Shown here in pieces: positions 30,731 through 42,522 of a stretch of 64,000 nucleotides of DNA. The DNA lies in the NCBI GenBank assembly GCA_031763025.1, contig JASSKH010000002.1, positions 19,658,168 through 19,722,167 on the forward strand. The letters run 5' to 3'. The position numbers and the translations under genes were made by a program. The DNA is from Macrocystis pyrifera. Lineage: Eukaryota; Sar; Phaeophyceae; Laminariales; Laminariaceae. Below the pieces are notes generated by a model, which ran no database searches, was not told the origin of the DNA, and was given only the letters and a program-made list of their open reading frames with translations. Numbering within the stretch: the first letter of the stretch is position 1; the number at the start of each line of letters is the position of its first letter.

Positions 30731-32114
30731 GTGCGCACACCACCGGTACCTCCTCTATGTTCACTGACACACCTTGGTGAGCATTTCCGGCGAGGTCCTC
30801 CCAGCGTTTACGTCAACCGTGTCTCGCCCCATCCTGATGCCCCGCAGCACCGCTTGAGTCTCCGCCCAACGATCGGAATGGTCTCTCGTTATTACCGTCC
30901 CGCCAAGCTACAGTAGTGAAGATTGTTCCGTTTGAGGGGGGAGCAACAGGTCATGCGTTGGTATTTAACAAACCCCAGATGCAGCATATGCACACGGTGG
31001 AGTCGGCAAAACACGGAATACCAAAGTAATCAGTCAAGCATACAACATTAACGGTGCGCCGACAAACAATGGACCGTCTCCGCGTGAGCAACGACAAAAC
31101 ACAATATCAGACATGACATAACAACCAGTGGAGACCGCGAAAAAGTGGGCAAGCGCTGCGTGGGCGGAATCGAAGGCAAGCTTGAATGAAAGGAATGTGT
31201 TTCAAGGGTACATTCCCTGCACGCTTAGGCCGGAGACTAACCATTCGTCCGTAACCCGCGCCCTTACCGCTCCTGTGACGCTGACCCTACCCCGGGTTCA
31301 ATCTGCAACCAATGGCACCCACAGACGGGTAACATACCGTCACGCCGCGAGAGGTGAACCGCCGCATCACCTGTTCTAAGGGGCCTACGCGGTGAGACTG
31401 TCCCCATCCCACGGCGGTCGACTGCAGCAGTCGTTCGGCAAAAAGGCACCACATGGCCACCCTTAGCAAGTCATGCAGCGCCTGCTCCACGCTGACGGGT
31501 CCCGCGAATATACCGCAGCATCCGAGGCGCTGTCGAGAGAAAGCCAACCCCTCAATGTTCGTATGATCCACATTGCCCGATGATCGGAGCATCGTCGATC
31601 GGTTTGGGCTTGTCACAGAACTCCCCCCTGTTTGTCTCATTGTGCTTTGCCTGCCGAAAATTCCGCCCGAACTGAAATCACCTCGGAAGAGACAACGGAA
31701 GGCGGGCGGCCACGGGTACACAATTAGTGCTCGTACATGCTAAGTACAACGTCGATTGGAACGCCTTGGAATTGGAAAGGATGGATTACAGCAGCAGTGT
31801 ACCGTGCGTGTTCCAAGTTCGACCCCCGCGACGGCGAGAACGATGCCCGACCGAAGAAGGCGCGGCCGACCGCCAAAATACTGCTGCTGTGGTGCGAGCG
31901 CGAAAGAAAGCAAACGACCTCCAATGTCCTACCTTCTCCCTATCTGCGCCATATGCCGCGCCAAAACGCTCCACACGTATGACGTACTGCTGCTGCTGTT
32001 GAGTCGTGATGTGTACGGTACGTGAAACGACTTGGAAGCCGGGGTATTGGCAACCTTGAATTTTGGGGTGGTCAGGACCTCTACCGTAATGCACCCGATG
32101 ATTTGCATTCGCGT
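30731..32114. other. Unassigned; protein-like GC-rich stretch at 31700-31990
   Basis: The composition between 31740 and 31980 is G/C-rich with frames such as KFDPRDGENDARPKKARPTA and ERERKQ, but three phases are open and none has a motif. The minus frame 31287-31721 (144 codons) is also unsupported. Confidence 0.4.
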
Positions 32115-32400
32115 AGTGTGTCAAGTTATTTTTTTCCGTCGCTTTTACTCTTCAATTCAACTCGTAGGAGGTTTTACCCTCAGCGATTTTCTGGACAAGC
32201 CGTGGTCACAGGTGCGTCCACAGTACGTGCCTTCGTTTTTATCACGCATGGGGTTCAGCATTCCCACCGCTCGCCGATTTACATCGAATGTTGCCGACTC
32301 ACGCTCTCGCGCTTTCCGCGAATGAAAGTTTAAGCTTACGCAAGATAAAGTACCTATGTGCACTCGGTCAGAATTGAAGCCACAAAATTGATTTTAGTCG
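32115..32400 (-). mobile_element. tRNA-derived SINE, older copy
   Basis: Reverse-complement relative of 24010-24345. Matches include CTCGTAGGAGGTTTTACCCT, GACAAGCCGTGGTCACAGGT and ATTCCCACxGCTCG, and on the minus strand a decayed tRNA head (AATCAATTTTGTGG, ACCGAGTGCA). The A tail and target duplications are no longer clear, so it is older than the copy at 24010. Confidence 0.75.
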
Positions 32401-32404
32401 GCAC

Positions 32405-32902
32405 GAGAATAACCTGCCAAGCCACCGGCGTAGGCACGCAGTATATCCTTTGAACTTGTGTAAGTGGGGATCGCGGCTGTGGAGGGATTCTTCGACGAAT
32501 CCGTCAGTCAACTTGAGGTACGCAACAAAGATGGCGACTAATCTGGTTTCTACACGCACCTGAAGCAGATGGATTCCGAGAGAAAAAAAATCGTGCAGCT
32601 CACAATGTATCAAGTACGCAGTGGGCAGTTTGCTTCGTGACATGGGGCTTATTCGCGATCGGTGGGTGCAGTGGTTCAGCTCTTTGCTCAATACGAAGTC
32701 GCCAACGCTCGACCCGAGTATTGTCGAAGAGCTCAAGGTATGGCCCCCATGCACACCTCTCGATGATTTACCTTCGATCTTTGAGGTGGAGGAAACAATC
32801 AAGAGCACGCCAAACCGAAAGGCTGTTGGACCCAATCAGCTTCCCGCTGAACTGCTCAAACTCGCCTCAAATGGAGATCGCGATGGGGATCGCCGTACAC
32901 TA
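32405..32902 (+). pseudogene. LINE ORF2 fragment, linker before the reverse transcriptase (5' part of a split LINE)
   Basis: One frame gives VRNKDGD, SGFYTHLKQMDSE, then (another phase) LIRDRWVQWFSSLLNTKSPT and NRKAVGPNQLPAELLKLASN, the typical linker between endonuclease and reverse transcriptase of LINEs. A stop follows NKDGD and there is a frame change near 32620. The reading runs DRDGDRRTL to a TA at 32901, where the TIR element begins, and resumes as EQFYAVVVATW at 39746. The endonuclease is absent, so the LINE is also 5'-truncated. Confidence 0.75.
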
Positions 32903-34090
32903 ACACGGGGGGCTATAGTTAATAGGACCTACGGTACAGACAAAACCTACCAGTATATGTTTACCTATTTTTATTGCCCTCGACGAAAGGCATTCGAGCG
33001 CTGTTCTCCGTTTGCTTGTCTCTATTTTTGTGAAGTCGCAGGTGGCGTTGTTGAGAGTGACGGGAGAGGCCAGTCGGGACCAGTACGGACGGAACCCCAG
33101 AGTGCTGTGTTTGGCTCAGGCAGAGCGTCTACTTGTTGACTAACGGTACCACTTGTTATAGTACTCGGCGGGGACATATATCCAGCAGCAGCACACGAAG
33201 ACGAAACGAGCACCCGCACCAGTGCCACAGCAATGGGATCGATATCATTGAGGTGTAATTAATTGGGGTTGCAGGGCTTTATAAATACAAGACTGTTGGC
33301 CAATGAAAAACGAAACGTGAACCGGGAGAGATCTCCAACAATCAGTCAGAAAGCTGACGACGCTCTCTTGGGTTCTTATTTTTGCGGGTATACCGAAACA
33401 TACGATGAGGATCGCAAAATACAAATAAAGGCGAAAAGTAGGAAGTAATCAATCAACTAACTGCTGTTGTAGTAAAAAGAACACCGATAGTATGCAATTT
33501 TGGGTCATTCTTTTTGCGAGTACCGAAACATACGACGAGGATCGCAAAATACAAATAAAGGTGAAAAGTAGAAAGTAATCAACTAACTGCTGCTGTTGTT
33601 GTAAAAGACCCACGATAGTTCCTATGCAATTTTTTAGTAGTAGTAGTTTTCAGGCTCTACTGCTGCTGCTATTATAGTATGCGAGTGACGACGCTTTGTT
33701 GGCCAATGAAAAACATTTTGTGGGTTGTTACACATTCGACAGATTGACATGTGTTTTCAACTGGCGGGTTCTTCATTGTATTATATGCGAGTACGGAAAC
33801 ATGCGATGACGATCGCAAACAAATAAAGGCGAAAAGTAGAAAGTAATCCACTGCTGCCGGCGGCGTCCTACGGTATCCCCCCAAACCTCAAGAAAAGCCC
33901 ATTTTTTGCATTTCGCTGCTGTAAAAGACTTGCGATAGTACGCAAATTTTTTTGCCATTCGAGACACAGCCGTAGTACTCGTAGATAATTTTGCTCTGGC
34001 ACAAAAAGTAACCCACTCCTGTTGCTGTACTGTAAATACCTCCTATAGTATGCGAATGGAAACGCGAAGTACACCAAAAAAGAATTATTT

Positions 34091-35570
34091 CAGCTCGTGC
34101 CATACACGATAGACGCTCGATCTCGACAGAGACTCAGCCCACGGGCAACCCGCGCGGTGGCGGGCAAGATCAACTAGTATAGATGACGGGCTCGAAGAAA
34201 TGAGGTGGATGCATGCTCTAGGGGGCAAGAGCTTGCCGGCGGCGTCCAACGGTATCCTCCCAAAACTGAAAAAAGCCCTTTTTTTGCCCTTCGAGACGTT
34301 TGTTGTACTGATGTACTGATAGACACAATAATGCATTTCTTTTGCCATTCTGTTATGATACTGCTTGGATACAGCACTCTGCAGTACAGCAGTACTCGTC
34401 CGTAATTTTACTCTGACACAAAAAGTAACCCACTCCTGTTGTACTCTAAAAACCCTGCTATAGTATGCGAATGGAAACGCGAAGTTCACCAAAAAAGTAT
34501 TATTTCAGCTGGTGAGATACACAGTTGACGCTCGATCTCGACAGAGACTCAGCCCACGGGCAACCCGCGCGGTGGCGGGCAAGATCAACTAGTATAGATG
34601 ACGGGCTCGAAGAAATGAGGTGGATGCATGCTCTAGGGGGCAAGAGCTTGCCGGCGGCGTCCAACGGTATCCTCCCAAAACTGAAAAAAGCCCTTTTTTT
34701 TGCCCTTCGAGACGTTTGTTGTACTGATGTACTGATAGACACAATAATGCATTTCTTTTGCCATTCTGTTATGATACTGCTTGGATACAGCACTCTGCAG
34801 TACAGCAGTACTCGTCCGTAATTTTACTCTGACACAAAAAGTAACCCACTCCTGTTGTACTCTAAAAACCCTGCTATAGTATGCGAATGGAAACGCGAAG
34901 TTCACCAAAAAAGTATTATTTCAGCTGGTGAGATACGCAGTTGACGCTCGATCTCGACAGAGACTCAGCCCACGGGCAACCCGCGCGGTGGCGGGCAAGA
35001 TCAACTAGTATAGATGACGGGCTCGAAGAAATGAGGTGGATGCATGCTCTAGGGGGCAAGAGCTTGCCGGCGGCGTCCAACGGTATCCTCCCAAACCTGA
35101 AAAAAGCCCTTTTTTTGCCCTTCGAGACGTTTGTTGTACTGATGTACTGATAGACACAATAATGCATTTCTTTTGCCATTCTGTTATGATACTGCTTGGA
35201 TACAGCACTCTGCAGTACAGCAGTACTCGTCCGTAATTTTACTCTGACACAAAAAGTAACCCACTCCTGTTGTACTCTAAAAACCCTGCTATAGTATGCG
35301 AATGGAAACGCGAAGTTCACCAAAAAAGTATTATTTCAGCTGGTGAGATACACAGTTGACGCTCGATCTCGACAGAGACTCAGCCCACGGGCAACCCGCG
35401 CGGTGGCGGGCAAGATCAACTAGTATAGATGACGGGCTCGAAGAAATGAGGTGGGTGCATGCTCTAGGGGGCAAGAGCTTGCCGGCGGCGTCCAACGGTA
35501 TCCTCCCAAACCTGAAAAAAGCCCATTTTTTGCCATTCGAGACGGATGCAGCAGTAGTAGTACTCATAGA
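34091..35570. repeat. Tandem array of ~415-bp repeats (unit 1)
   Basis: Copies begin AGCTxGTGxxATACxC at 34091, 34506, 34922 and 35337; the last is partial. Copies 2-4 are nearly identical. Each contains GACAGAGACTCAGCCCACGG, GGGGGCAAGAGCTTGCCGGC and AAAGTAACCCACTCCTGTTG. A minus-strand frame (NFAFPFAYYSRVFRVQQEWV ... PLDAAGKLLPPRACIHLISS) of up to 135 codons and a plus-strand frame are both open. With such recent copies this does not by itself show coding. Confidence 0.9.
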
Positions 35571-35633
35571 TAATGTTTTTCATCTATTTCGTGCACACCA
35601 GCGGCCAATACGCTGCACTGAGGGTGGGACCCA

Positions 35634-35858
35634 AGCGTCTGAGCCAACTCTTACTCTTGTATTCATCGCCACCCTTGCAATACAAGACAGCACTACAACA
35701 GTAGCAGGCACCTGGTCTGGTGTATAGACGTTTCCCCAACTCGGTACGGGCGTCTGAGCCAACTCTTGTATTCATCGCCACCCTTGCACAACAAGACGGC
35801 ACTACAGCAGTAGCAGGCACCTGGTCTGATGTATAGCCGTCTCCCCAACTCGGTATGG
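35634..35858 (+). repeat. Tandem duplication, about 113-bp unit (unit 1)
   Basis: GCGTCTGAGCCAACTCTTxxT through CCGTCTCCCCAACTCGGTA appears twice. The same pair lies at 39119-39342 in unit 2. Confidence 0.9.
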
Positions 35859-35859
35859 G

Positions 35860-36060
35860 ACATGGGATATGTTCGGCTGGTATATGGGAATATGGTATAT
35901 GGGAATATGGGATATTGGTGGTATGGTATATGGGGATATGGGAAAACCACCGTATGTGGTATGGTATGTGTTGACGGTATGGTACGGGAAAAAACGCAGT
36001 ATATGGTATGGTACGTTTGTGGTATGGTACCATGGTACGATGTCGTGGATGTATTATATG
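35860..36060 (+). repeat. TATGG/GGTATGGTA microsatellite
   Basis: Irregular repeats of TATGGGAATATGG and GGTATGGTA. The shorter counterpart lies at 39342-39500. Confidence 0.9.
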
Positions 36061-36583
36061 GCTAAATTTGCCTTGTGGTATGGTATGTTTCAGTATATAA
36101 GGTCCGTAAGGGTCGAAAACGTCGTACGAATATCAATTGTAACGAGCTTATATATCGGCCATTGGAAAGTGTTCGAAAATATAAGCCTTGCGGACAGACA
36201 GACAGACAGACAAGATTGCAATTACCGCAGCTGAGACTCAGTTTTACAAACTGAGAATTTTTATTGTTATTGCCCTCGATGAAATGCATTCGAGCGCTGT
36301 TCTCCGTTTGCTTGTCTCTATTTTTGTGAAGTCGCAGGTGGAGTTGTTGAGAGTGACGGGAGAGGCCAGTCGGGATCAGCACGGACGGAACCCCAGAGTG
36401 CTGTGTTTGGCTCAGGCAGAGCGTCTACTTGTTGACTAACGGTACCACTTGTTATAGTACTCGGCGGGGACATATATCCAGCAGCAGCACACGAAGACGA
36501 AACGAGCACCCGCACCAGTACCACAGCAATGGGATCGATATCATTGAAGTGTAATTAATTGGGGTTGCAGGGCTTTTTATAAA

Positions 36584-36702
36584 TTTTGAAATACGTCAGC
36601 TGTGAGTTCGACTGATTGAACAGTTGATACTCAACTTTGCAAGCTGCGTAATACGTCTCGTCTATATTCCATTTTTAACAAATTTTACAAGTATTGAAAT
36701 AA
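36584..36702 (+). mobile_element. Short (about 119-bp) insertion present in unit 2 only
   Basis: Unit 1 reads GGGCTTTATAAATACAAG at 33271-33288. Unit 2 has the same flanks interrupted by TTTGAAATACGTCAGCTG ... CAAGTATTGAAA, with (A)TAAAT on both sides as target duplication. The ends are weak inverted repeats. A diverged copy lies at 22690-22800. Confidence 0.75.
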
Positions 36703-37566
36703 ATACAAGACTGCTGGCCAATGAAAAACGAAACCTGAACGGGGAGAGATCTCCAACAATCAATCAGAAAGCTGACGACGCTCTCTTGGGTTATTATTTT
36801 TGCTAGTATATACCGAAAAACATACGATGAGGATCGCAAAATACAAAAAAAGGCGAAAAGTGGGAAGTAATCAATCAACTAACTAACAACTGCTGTTGCT
36901 GTAAAAGACCTACGATAGTATGCAATTTTGGGTCATTCTTTTTGCGAGTACCGAAACATACGACGAGCGAGTACCGGAGCATACGACGAGGATCGCAAAA
37001 TACAAATAAAGGCGAAAAGTAGAAAGTAATCAACTAACTGCTGTTGTTGTAAAAGACGACCGACGATAGTTCGTATGCAATTTTTTAGTAGTAGTAGTTT
37101 TCAGGCTCTGCTGCTTGCTGCTGCTATAGTATGCAAGTGACAACGCTTTGTTGGCCAATGAAAAACATTTTGTGGGCTGTTACACATTCGACAGATTGAC
37201 ACGTATTTTCAACTGACGGGTCATTCACGGAAAAATACGATGACGATCGCAAACAAATAAAGGCGAAACGTAGAAAGTAATCCACTGCCGCCGCCGGCGG
37301 CGTCCTACGGTATCCCCCCAAACTCAAGAAAAAAACCATTTATATTTTGCCATTCGAGACGTTTGTTTTACCGATGTACTGATAGACACAATGCATTTTT
37401 TTTGCCATTCTGTTATGATACTGCTTGGATACAGCACTCTGCAGTACAGCAGTACTCGTCCATAATTTTGCTCTGACACAAAAAGTAACCCACTCCTGTT
37501 GTACTCTAAAAAACCTGCTATAGTATGCGATTGGAAACGCGAAGTTCACCAAAAAAGAATTATTTC

Positions 37567-39050
37567 AGCTAGTGCGACGATACACGATTGACGCTCGGTC
37601 TCGACAGAGACTCAGCCCACGGGCAACCCGCGCGGTGGCGGGCAAGATCAACTAGTATAGATGACGGGCTCGAAGAAATGAGGTGGATGCATGCTCTAAG
37701 GAGCAAGAGCTTGCCGGCGGCGTCCAACGATATCCTCCCAAAACTGAAAAAAGCGCATTTATTTTTTCCCATTCGAGACGTTTGTTGTACTCATGTACTG
37801 ATGCACTTTTTTTGCCATTCTGTTATGATACTGCTTGGATACAGCACTCTGCAGTACAGCAGTACTCGTCCATAATTTTTCTCTGACGCAAAAAGGAAAC
37901 CACTCCTGTTGTACTCTAAAAAACCTGCTAAAGTATGCGAATGGAAACGCGAAGTTCACCAAAAAAGAATTATTTCAGCTCGTGCCACGATACACGATTG
38001 ACGCTCGATCTCGACAGAGACTCAGCCCACGGGCAACCCGCGCGGTGGCGAGCAAGATCAACTAGTATAGATGACGGGCTCGAAGAAATGAGGTGGATGC
38101 ATGCCCTAGGGAGCAAGAGCTTGCCGGCGGCGTCCAACGGTATCCTCCCAAAACTGAAAAAAGCCCATTTATTTTTTCCCAGACGTTTGTTGTACTGATG
38201 TACTGATAGACACAATGCACTTTTTTGCCGTTCTGTTATGATACTGCTTGGATACAGCACTCTGCAGTACAGCAGTACTCGTCCATAATTTTGCTCTGAC
38301 ACAAAAAGTAACCCACTCCTGTTGTACTCTAAAAACGCTGCTAAAGTATGCGAATGGAAACGCGAAGTTCACACCAAAAAATAATTATTTCAGCTCGTGC
38401 CACGATACACGATTGACGCTCGATCTCGACAGAGACTCAGCCCACGGGCAACCCGCGCGGTGGCGGGCAAGATCAACTAGTATAGATGACGGGCTCGAAG
38501 AAATGAGGTGGTGCATGCTCTAGGGGGCAAGAGCTTGCCGGCGGCGTCCAACGGTATCCTCCCAAAACTGAAAAAAGCCCATTTATTTTTCGCCATTCGA
38601 GACGTCTGTTGTACTGATGTACTGACAGACAAAATGCACTTGCCATTCTGTTATGATACTGCTTGGATACAGCACTCTGCAGCACAGCAGTACTCGTCCA
38701 TAATTTTGCTCTGACACAAAAAGTAACCCACTCCTGTTGTACTCTAAAAACCCTGCTATAGTATGCGAATGGAAACGCGAAGTTCACCAAAAAAGTATTA
38801 TTTCAGCTCGTGCCACGATACACGATTGACGCTCGATCTCGACAGAGACTCAGCCCACGGGCAACCCGCGCGGTGGCGGGCAAGATCAACTAGTATAGAT
38901 GACGGGCTCGAAGAAATGAGGTCGATGCATGCTCTAGGGGGCAAGAGCTTGCCGGCGGCGTCCAACGGTATCCTCCCAAAACTGACAATAGCCCATTTAT
39001 TTTTTGCCATTCGAGACGGATGCAGCCGTAGCAGTAGTACTCATAGCTAT
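37567..39050. repeat. Tandem array of ~410-bp repeats (unit 2)
   Basis: Copies begin AGCTxGTGCxACGATACACG at 37567, 37977, 38391 and 38806 (last partial). The copies agree more with each other than with the array in unit 1, which points to array-wise homogenisation. Confidence 0.9.
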
Positions 39051-39644
39051 TAATAATGTTTTTCATCTATTTCGTGCACACCAGCGGCCAATACGCTGTG
39101 CACTGAGCGTGGGACCCAAGCGTCTGAGCCAACTCTTACTCTTGTATTCATCGCCACCCTTGCACAACAAGACAGCACTACAACAGTAGCAGGCACCTGG
39201 TCTGGTGTATAGACGTCTCCCCAACTCGGTATGGGCGTCTGAGCCAACTCTTGTATTCATCGCCACCCTTGCACAACAAGACGGCACTACAGCAGTAGCA
39301 GGCACCTGGTCTGGTGTATAGCCGTCTCCCCAACTCGGTATGGGACATGGGATATGTTCGGCTGGTATATGGTATATGGGAATATGGGATATTGATGGTA
39401 TGGTATGTGTTGACGGTATGGTACGGGAAAACACACAGTATATGGTATGGTACGTTTGTGGTATGGTACCATGGTACGATGTCGTGGATGTATTATATGG
39501 CTAAATTTGCCTTGTGGTATGGTATGTTTCAGTATATAAGGTCCGTAAGGGTCGAAAACGTCGTACGAATATCAATTGTAACGAGCTTATATATCGGCCA
39601 TTGGAAAGTGTTCGAAAATATAAGCCTTGCCGTCAGACAGACAG

Positions 39645-39662
39645 ACAGACAGACAGACAGAT
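39645..39662 (+). repeat. (CAGA)n microsatellite
   Basis: A GACAGACAGACAGACAGACA run; the shorter form at 36194-36213 is the unit 1 counterpart. Confidence 0.9.
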
Positions 39663-39745
39663 TTGCATTTACGAAAACAGAGACTCAGTTCTACAAACTG
39701 AGAACTAACAATATTTGGTCCTATTTACGATGGTCCCCCGTAATA

Positions 39746-41470
39746 GAACAGTTCTACGCCGTTGTGGTCGCCACCTGGTAGGACGGGGGCGTGTATCAGT
39801 AGTGGAAATATGCCACGATCATAGTGCTGCACAAGAAAAAGGACAGGACTGAGTGCGGTAACTATCGAGGCATCTCGCTCGAGGCACACGCTGGCAAAGT
39901 CCTCAAGGTAATCGCCAATCGCCTCAGGAATTAATGCGAACGGGAGGACATCTTACTAGAGGAGCAGTGCGGCTTCAGACCGCAACGGTTGACGATGGAT
40001 ATGATCTTCGTGGTTCGACGACTTCACCAATCGGCACGAAACGAGATAGCCCCTCTTTACATGTGCTTCGTCGACCTCGCCAAGGCATACGATTCAGTCG
40101 ACCGGACTCTCTCGTGGACCGTGCTCGCTCGGTTCGGCGCACCACGAAAGATCTCGCGGTTATTCACCACTTCCACGATGGAATGCGTGCGGGCATGCGG
40201 ACGGACGATGGTGAACATTCAGACTGGTTCAGCGTGGGGTAGGGCCTACGGCAAGGAAGCGTGCTCGCATCATTGTTGTTCAACATGTTTTTACTGCGGT
40301 ACTGCGTATGGCGGTGGAGCGATTCAGCGCCAATGCAGATATGGTGAAGGACATGGTGTGCACCAAGTTGAAGGATGAGAAGGAGGGGGGGCGAGGGGGG
40401 GCTGACAAAGGGCGCGACAAACCCCAGGAGACTGTGGCGGAGCCGCAACCGATCTGGAGAATGGTGTATGCAGATGACGCGGGCATCGTTTCCAGATCGA
40501 GGAACAGCCTTGCGAAGATGATGGCAGATATCATTGCAGTGTGTGGTTCGTTTGGATTGACAGTTTCGGACGCCAAGCCGGAGACCATGTGCTTGGTGAC
40601 GAAACGTATGGACAAGGTCACTTTCGTTACTGAGGCAGCCGGCCAGGTGTACAAACCATCAAGTTGGTGTACCTTGGGGCGACTGTGTGCGAGAACGCCG
40701 ACCTTAGTGCTGAAATCAACCGGCGCGTGCTGCTGGCCAACCTACGCTTTAGACGGTATTCGTAGTTTGCCACTGTACGACCAGCCCATCGCAACGATCC
40801 GGCTCAAAGTACGGATGCTCAAAGCCGAGGAAATGGGGACCATGCTATACGGGTGTGTCACGTGGAGCCCCACCCCTGCCCATCTCGCCAAACTGTGGAC
40901 AGCTCACCACCGATTGCTCCTCCGCTGCATCGGATGGAAGAGAAAACCTCGCGACGGCTACCATATGCTTTCCTGGGCAGACGCACTGGCCAAGACTGGA
41001 GGTGATAATGTCGAGACAACGGTGCGAAAGCGGGGGGATACTTTTCGCGGGGTTTGTGGCTCGTATGGGTAACGACAGACTACCCAAACGAGTGTTCGGG
41101 GGAACTGGAGGGAGGAAAGGGTTAGGCCTGGATGGGTTGTCTCGAACACGACCTGTCGTTGTTTAACTTGCCCATCAAAGAGAAACAATGGACGCAGGCA
41201 GCGAAGAAATCGGGCAAGTGTTTCAGACGTGCTGAATAAGCGGCAGAGCAGTACATGAAGCGCTGGTTCGTTGAGGAGAAGGAGAATGTCGCAAAATGAC
41301 GAGCGCTTGAGGTACATAATGCGCAGCAACTTGATCAAGACACCGTTGGGCCCAAGGCTCGCGGGGGGGGGGGGGGGGGAGGAGCCGCGCTGAAGGGGGC
41401 GCAGCAACAGCAGCTAGGCCGGTTAAGAAAGAGAAAGCACCCGCCAAAACTTGGCACTGGCCGTCTTTCT
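39746..41470 (+). pseudogene. LINE reverse transcriptase and C-terminal part (3' part of the split LINE)
   Basis: Motifs in order: [50 protein letters not shown] (catalytic Asp), [49 protein letters not shown] (YADD), FGLTVSDAKPETMCL, then MLYGCVTWSPTPAH and HHRLLLRCIGWKRKPRDGYH. This is a non-LTR reverse transcriptase of the kind that copies RNA at a nicked target. Frame changes near 40160 and 40305 and several stops (for example after VVVATW and before GLRQGS) show it is dead. The C-terminal 254-residue frame (40308-41072) is still open. The end near 41470 is approximate; no A tail seen. Confidence 0.85.
41361..41382 (+). repeat. Poly-G tract inside the LINE end
   Basis: A run of about 19 G, possibly a slippage product or sequencing-uncertain. 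Confidence 0.8.
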
Positions 41471-42002
41471 GAGACGCTCAGTGACTACTGCCTAATGCTG
41501 TGTTACAATCGTGTTTTTTTTTTCTTGTTTGTTGTGATGCCCTATTCCCCGCCAAGTCGATGGCACCTCCCCCCGTACCGTGCCGTTCTGCGTCGACTGC
41601 ATCACCGTAATGTTGTAATTGTGGGACCCTTTGATATTCTTCCTTTCTTCCGATTCTATTTTAGCCCCCCCTCAGTCCGTCTTTCTGTCCTCTTCGTGTC
41701 AGTTGTGTTGTCCTTGACCCACCAACTAGGCATACGACTGCTCGGTTTTGTTTGTTGTTAGCTCTTTCTCTCTACCGTCTCGAAGTCTTCTTGCCTTCCG
41801 TCTGGTCTTCTTGTGACGTCCTTTTGTTGGTCCATCAGCTGGAAATATCATAGGACTGATCGTGCCAGCAAACAGCAAACTTGTCCTCGGGACTCGGCCT
41901 TCGCTTTTTTTTCTTTATTTTTTCTTCTTTTCTTCCTTCTTGCTGTTCCCTCTTCGTGTTTTTTTTTTTTTTTTTTCCCTTTTTTTTTCGAGTGTACATA
42001 TT
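41471..42002. other. Pyrimidine-rich unassigned stretch
   Basis: Long T/C tracts at 41905-41990, including an 18-T run. No gene supported. Confidence 0.6.
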
Positions 42003-42308
42003 ACTTTGTACCAAATGGACTTTTTTCCCGGAATACTCTACTTTTCTCGTCCGGCCGCGGGTCTTCTCTCGCACTCTAGGCTGCGTGGCACATAGCGAGC
42101 CCGCGTGTCTGCGTGGCACACAGGGAGCCCACGTGTACATCAAGGCGCAAATGCGAGCCCCGGCCGAGGTCCGTGGCGCGTGCTCTGGGCCACCGAAGTC
42201 TAGCATTCTGGCAAATAACTACGGGGAGTCATTCCGACCTGCTAGAGCCAAGCAGGACAATGGAGACCCCACAAGTTTGCATATTTTTGTCTGTGCTGCT
42301 GGCTGCTG
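42003..42308 (+). repeat. Dispersed repeat block Q, copy 2
   Basis: Matches 1695-2000. It has an extra 29-bp tandem duplication (GCGTGGCACAxAGxGAGCCC at 42082 and 42111) absent from copy 1. Confidence 0.85.
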
Positions 42309-42522
42309 CTGTATCATGTCTGATCACACCGTCCCTTGGGCTCTCTACAGAGGCAGCCACGGCACAGCAACAGTCGTCCATCAAGCTCTCCCTTTTGTGG
42401 CGGCCACGGATAGCGCATTTCTTGTGTGTGTGGGCCGTTATTCCTGTCGACCTAGGAAGTAGGAACGAACACATACCTAATCTCGAGAAAGGTGCAACTA
42501 ATTGGATGCTGCGCAGGGGCAC

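Larger units (their letters stand above)
32960..36255 (+). repeat. Large direct repeat unit 1 inside the TIR element
   Basis: It starts TTTTTATTGCCCTCGAxGAA and runs through GTCGCAGGTGGxGTTG, a short-repeat region, four ~415-bp tandem copies, a duplicated 113-bp unit, a TATGG-type microsatellite and a TATAAGGTCCGTAAGGGTCG block, ending with GACAGACAGACA and CAAACTGAGAA. Unit 2 repeats this order. Confidence 0.85.
36256..39705 (+). repeat. Large direct repeat unit 2 inside the TIR element
   Basis: Same order as unit 1, with high identity. It differs by the 119-bp insertion at 36584-36702, by different copy numbers in microsatellites (GACA)n, and by sequence drift between its ~410-bp tandem copies and those of unit 1. 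Confidence 0.85.
32903..39743. mobile_element. 6.84-kb TTACGGGGG-family TIR element inserted in a LINE, TA target duplication
   Basis: The left end ACACGGGGGGCTATAGTTAA then TAGGACC pairs with the right end (complement TTACGGGGGACCATCGTAAA then TAGGACC), 20 of 27 matching. TA lies at 32901-32902 and 39744-39745, and removing the element with one TA rejoins the LINE frame as RRTL-EQFY. Subterminal GGACCTACGGxACAGACAAAA and ACAATATTTGGTCC are shared with 9369-12789. No transposase is seen. The body is two large direct repeats with nested arrays. Confidence 0.75.
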
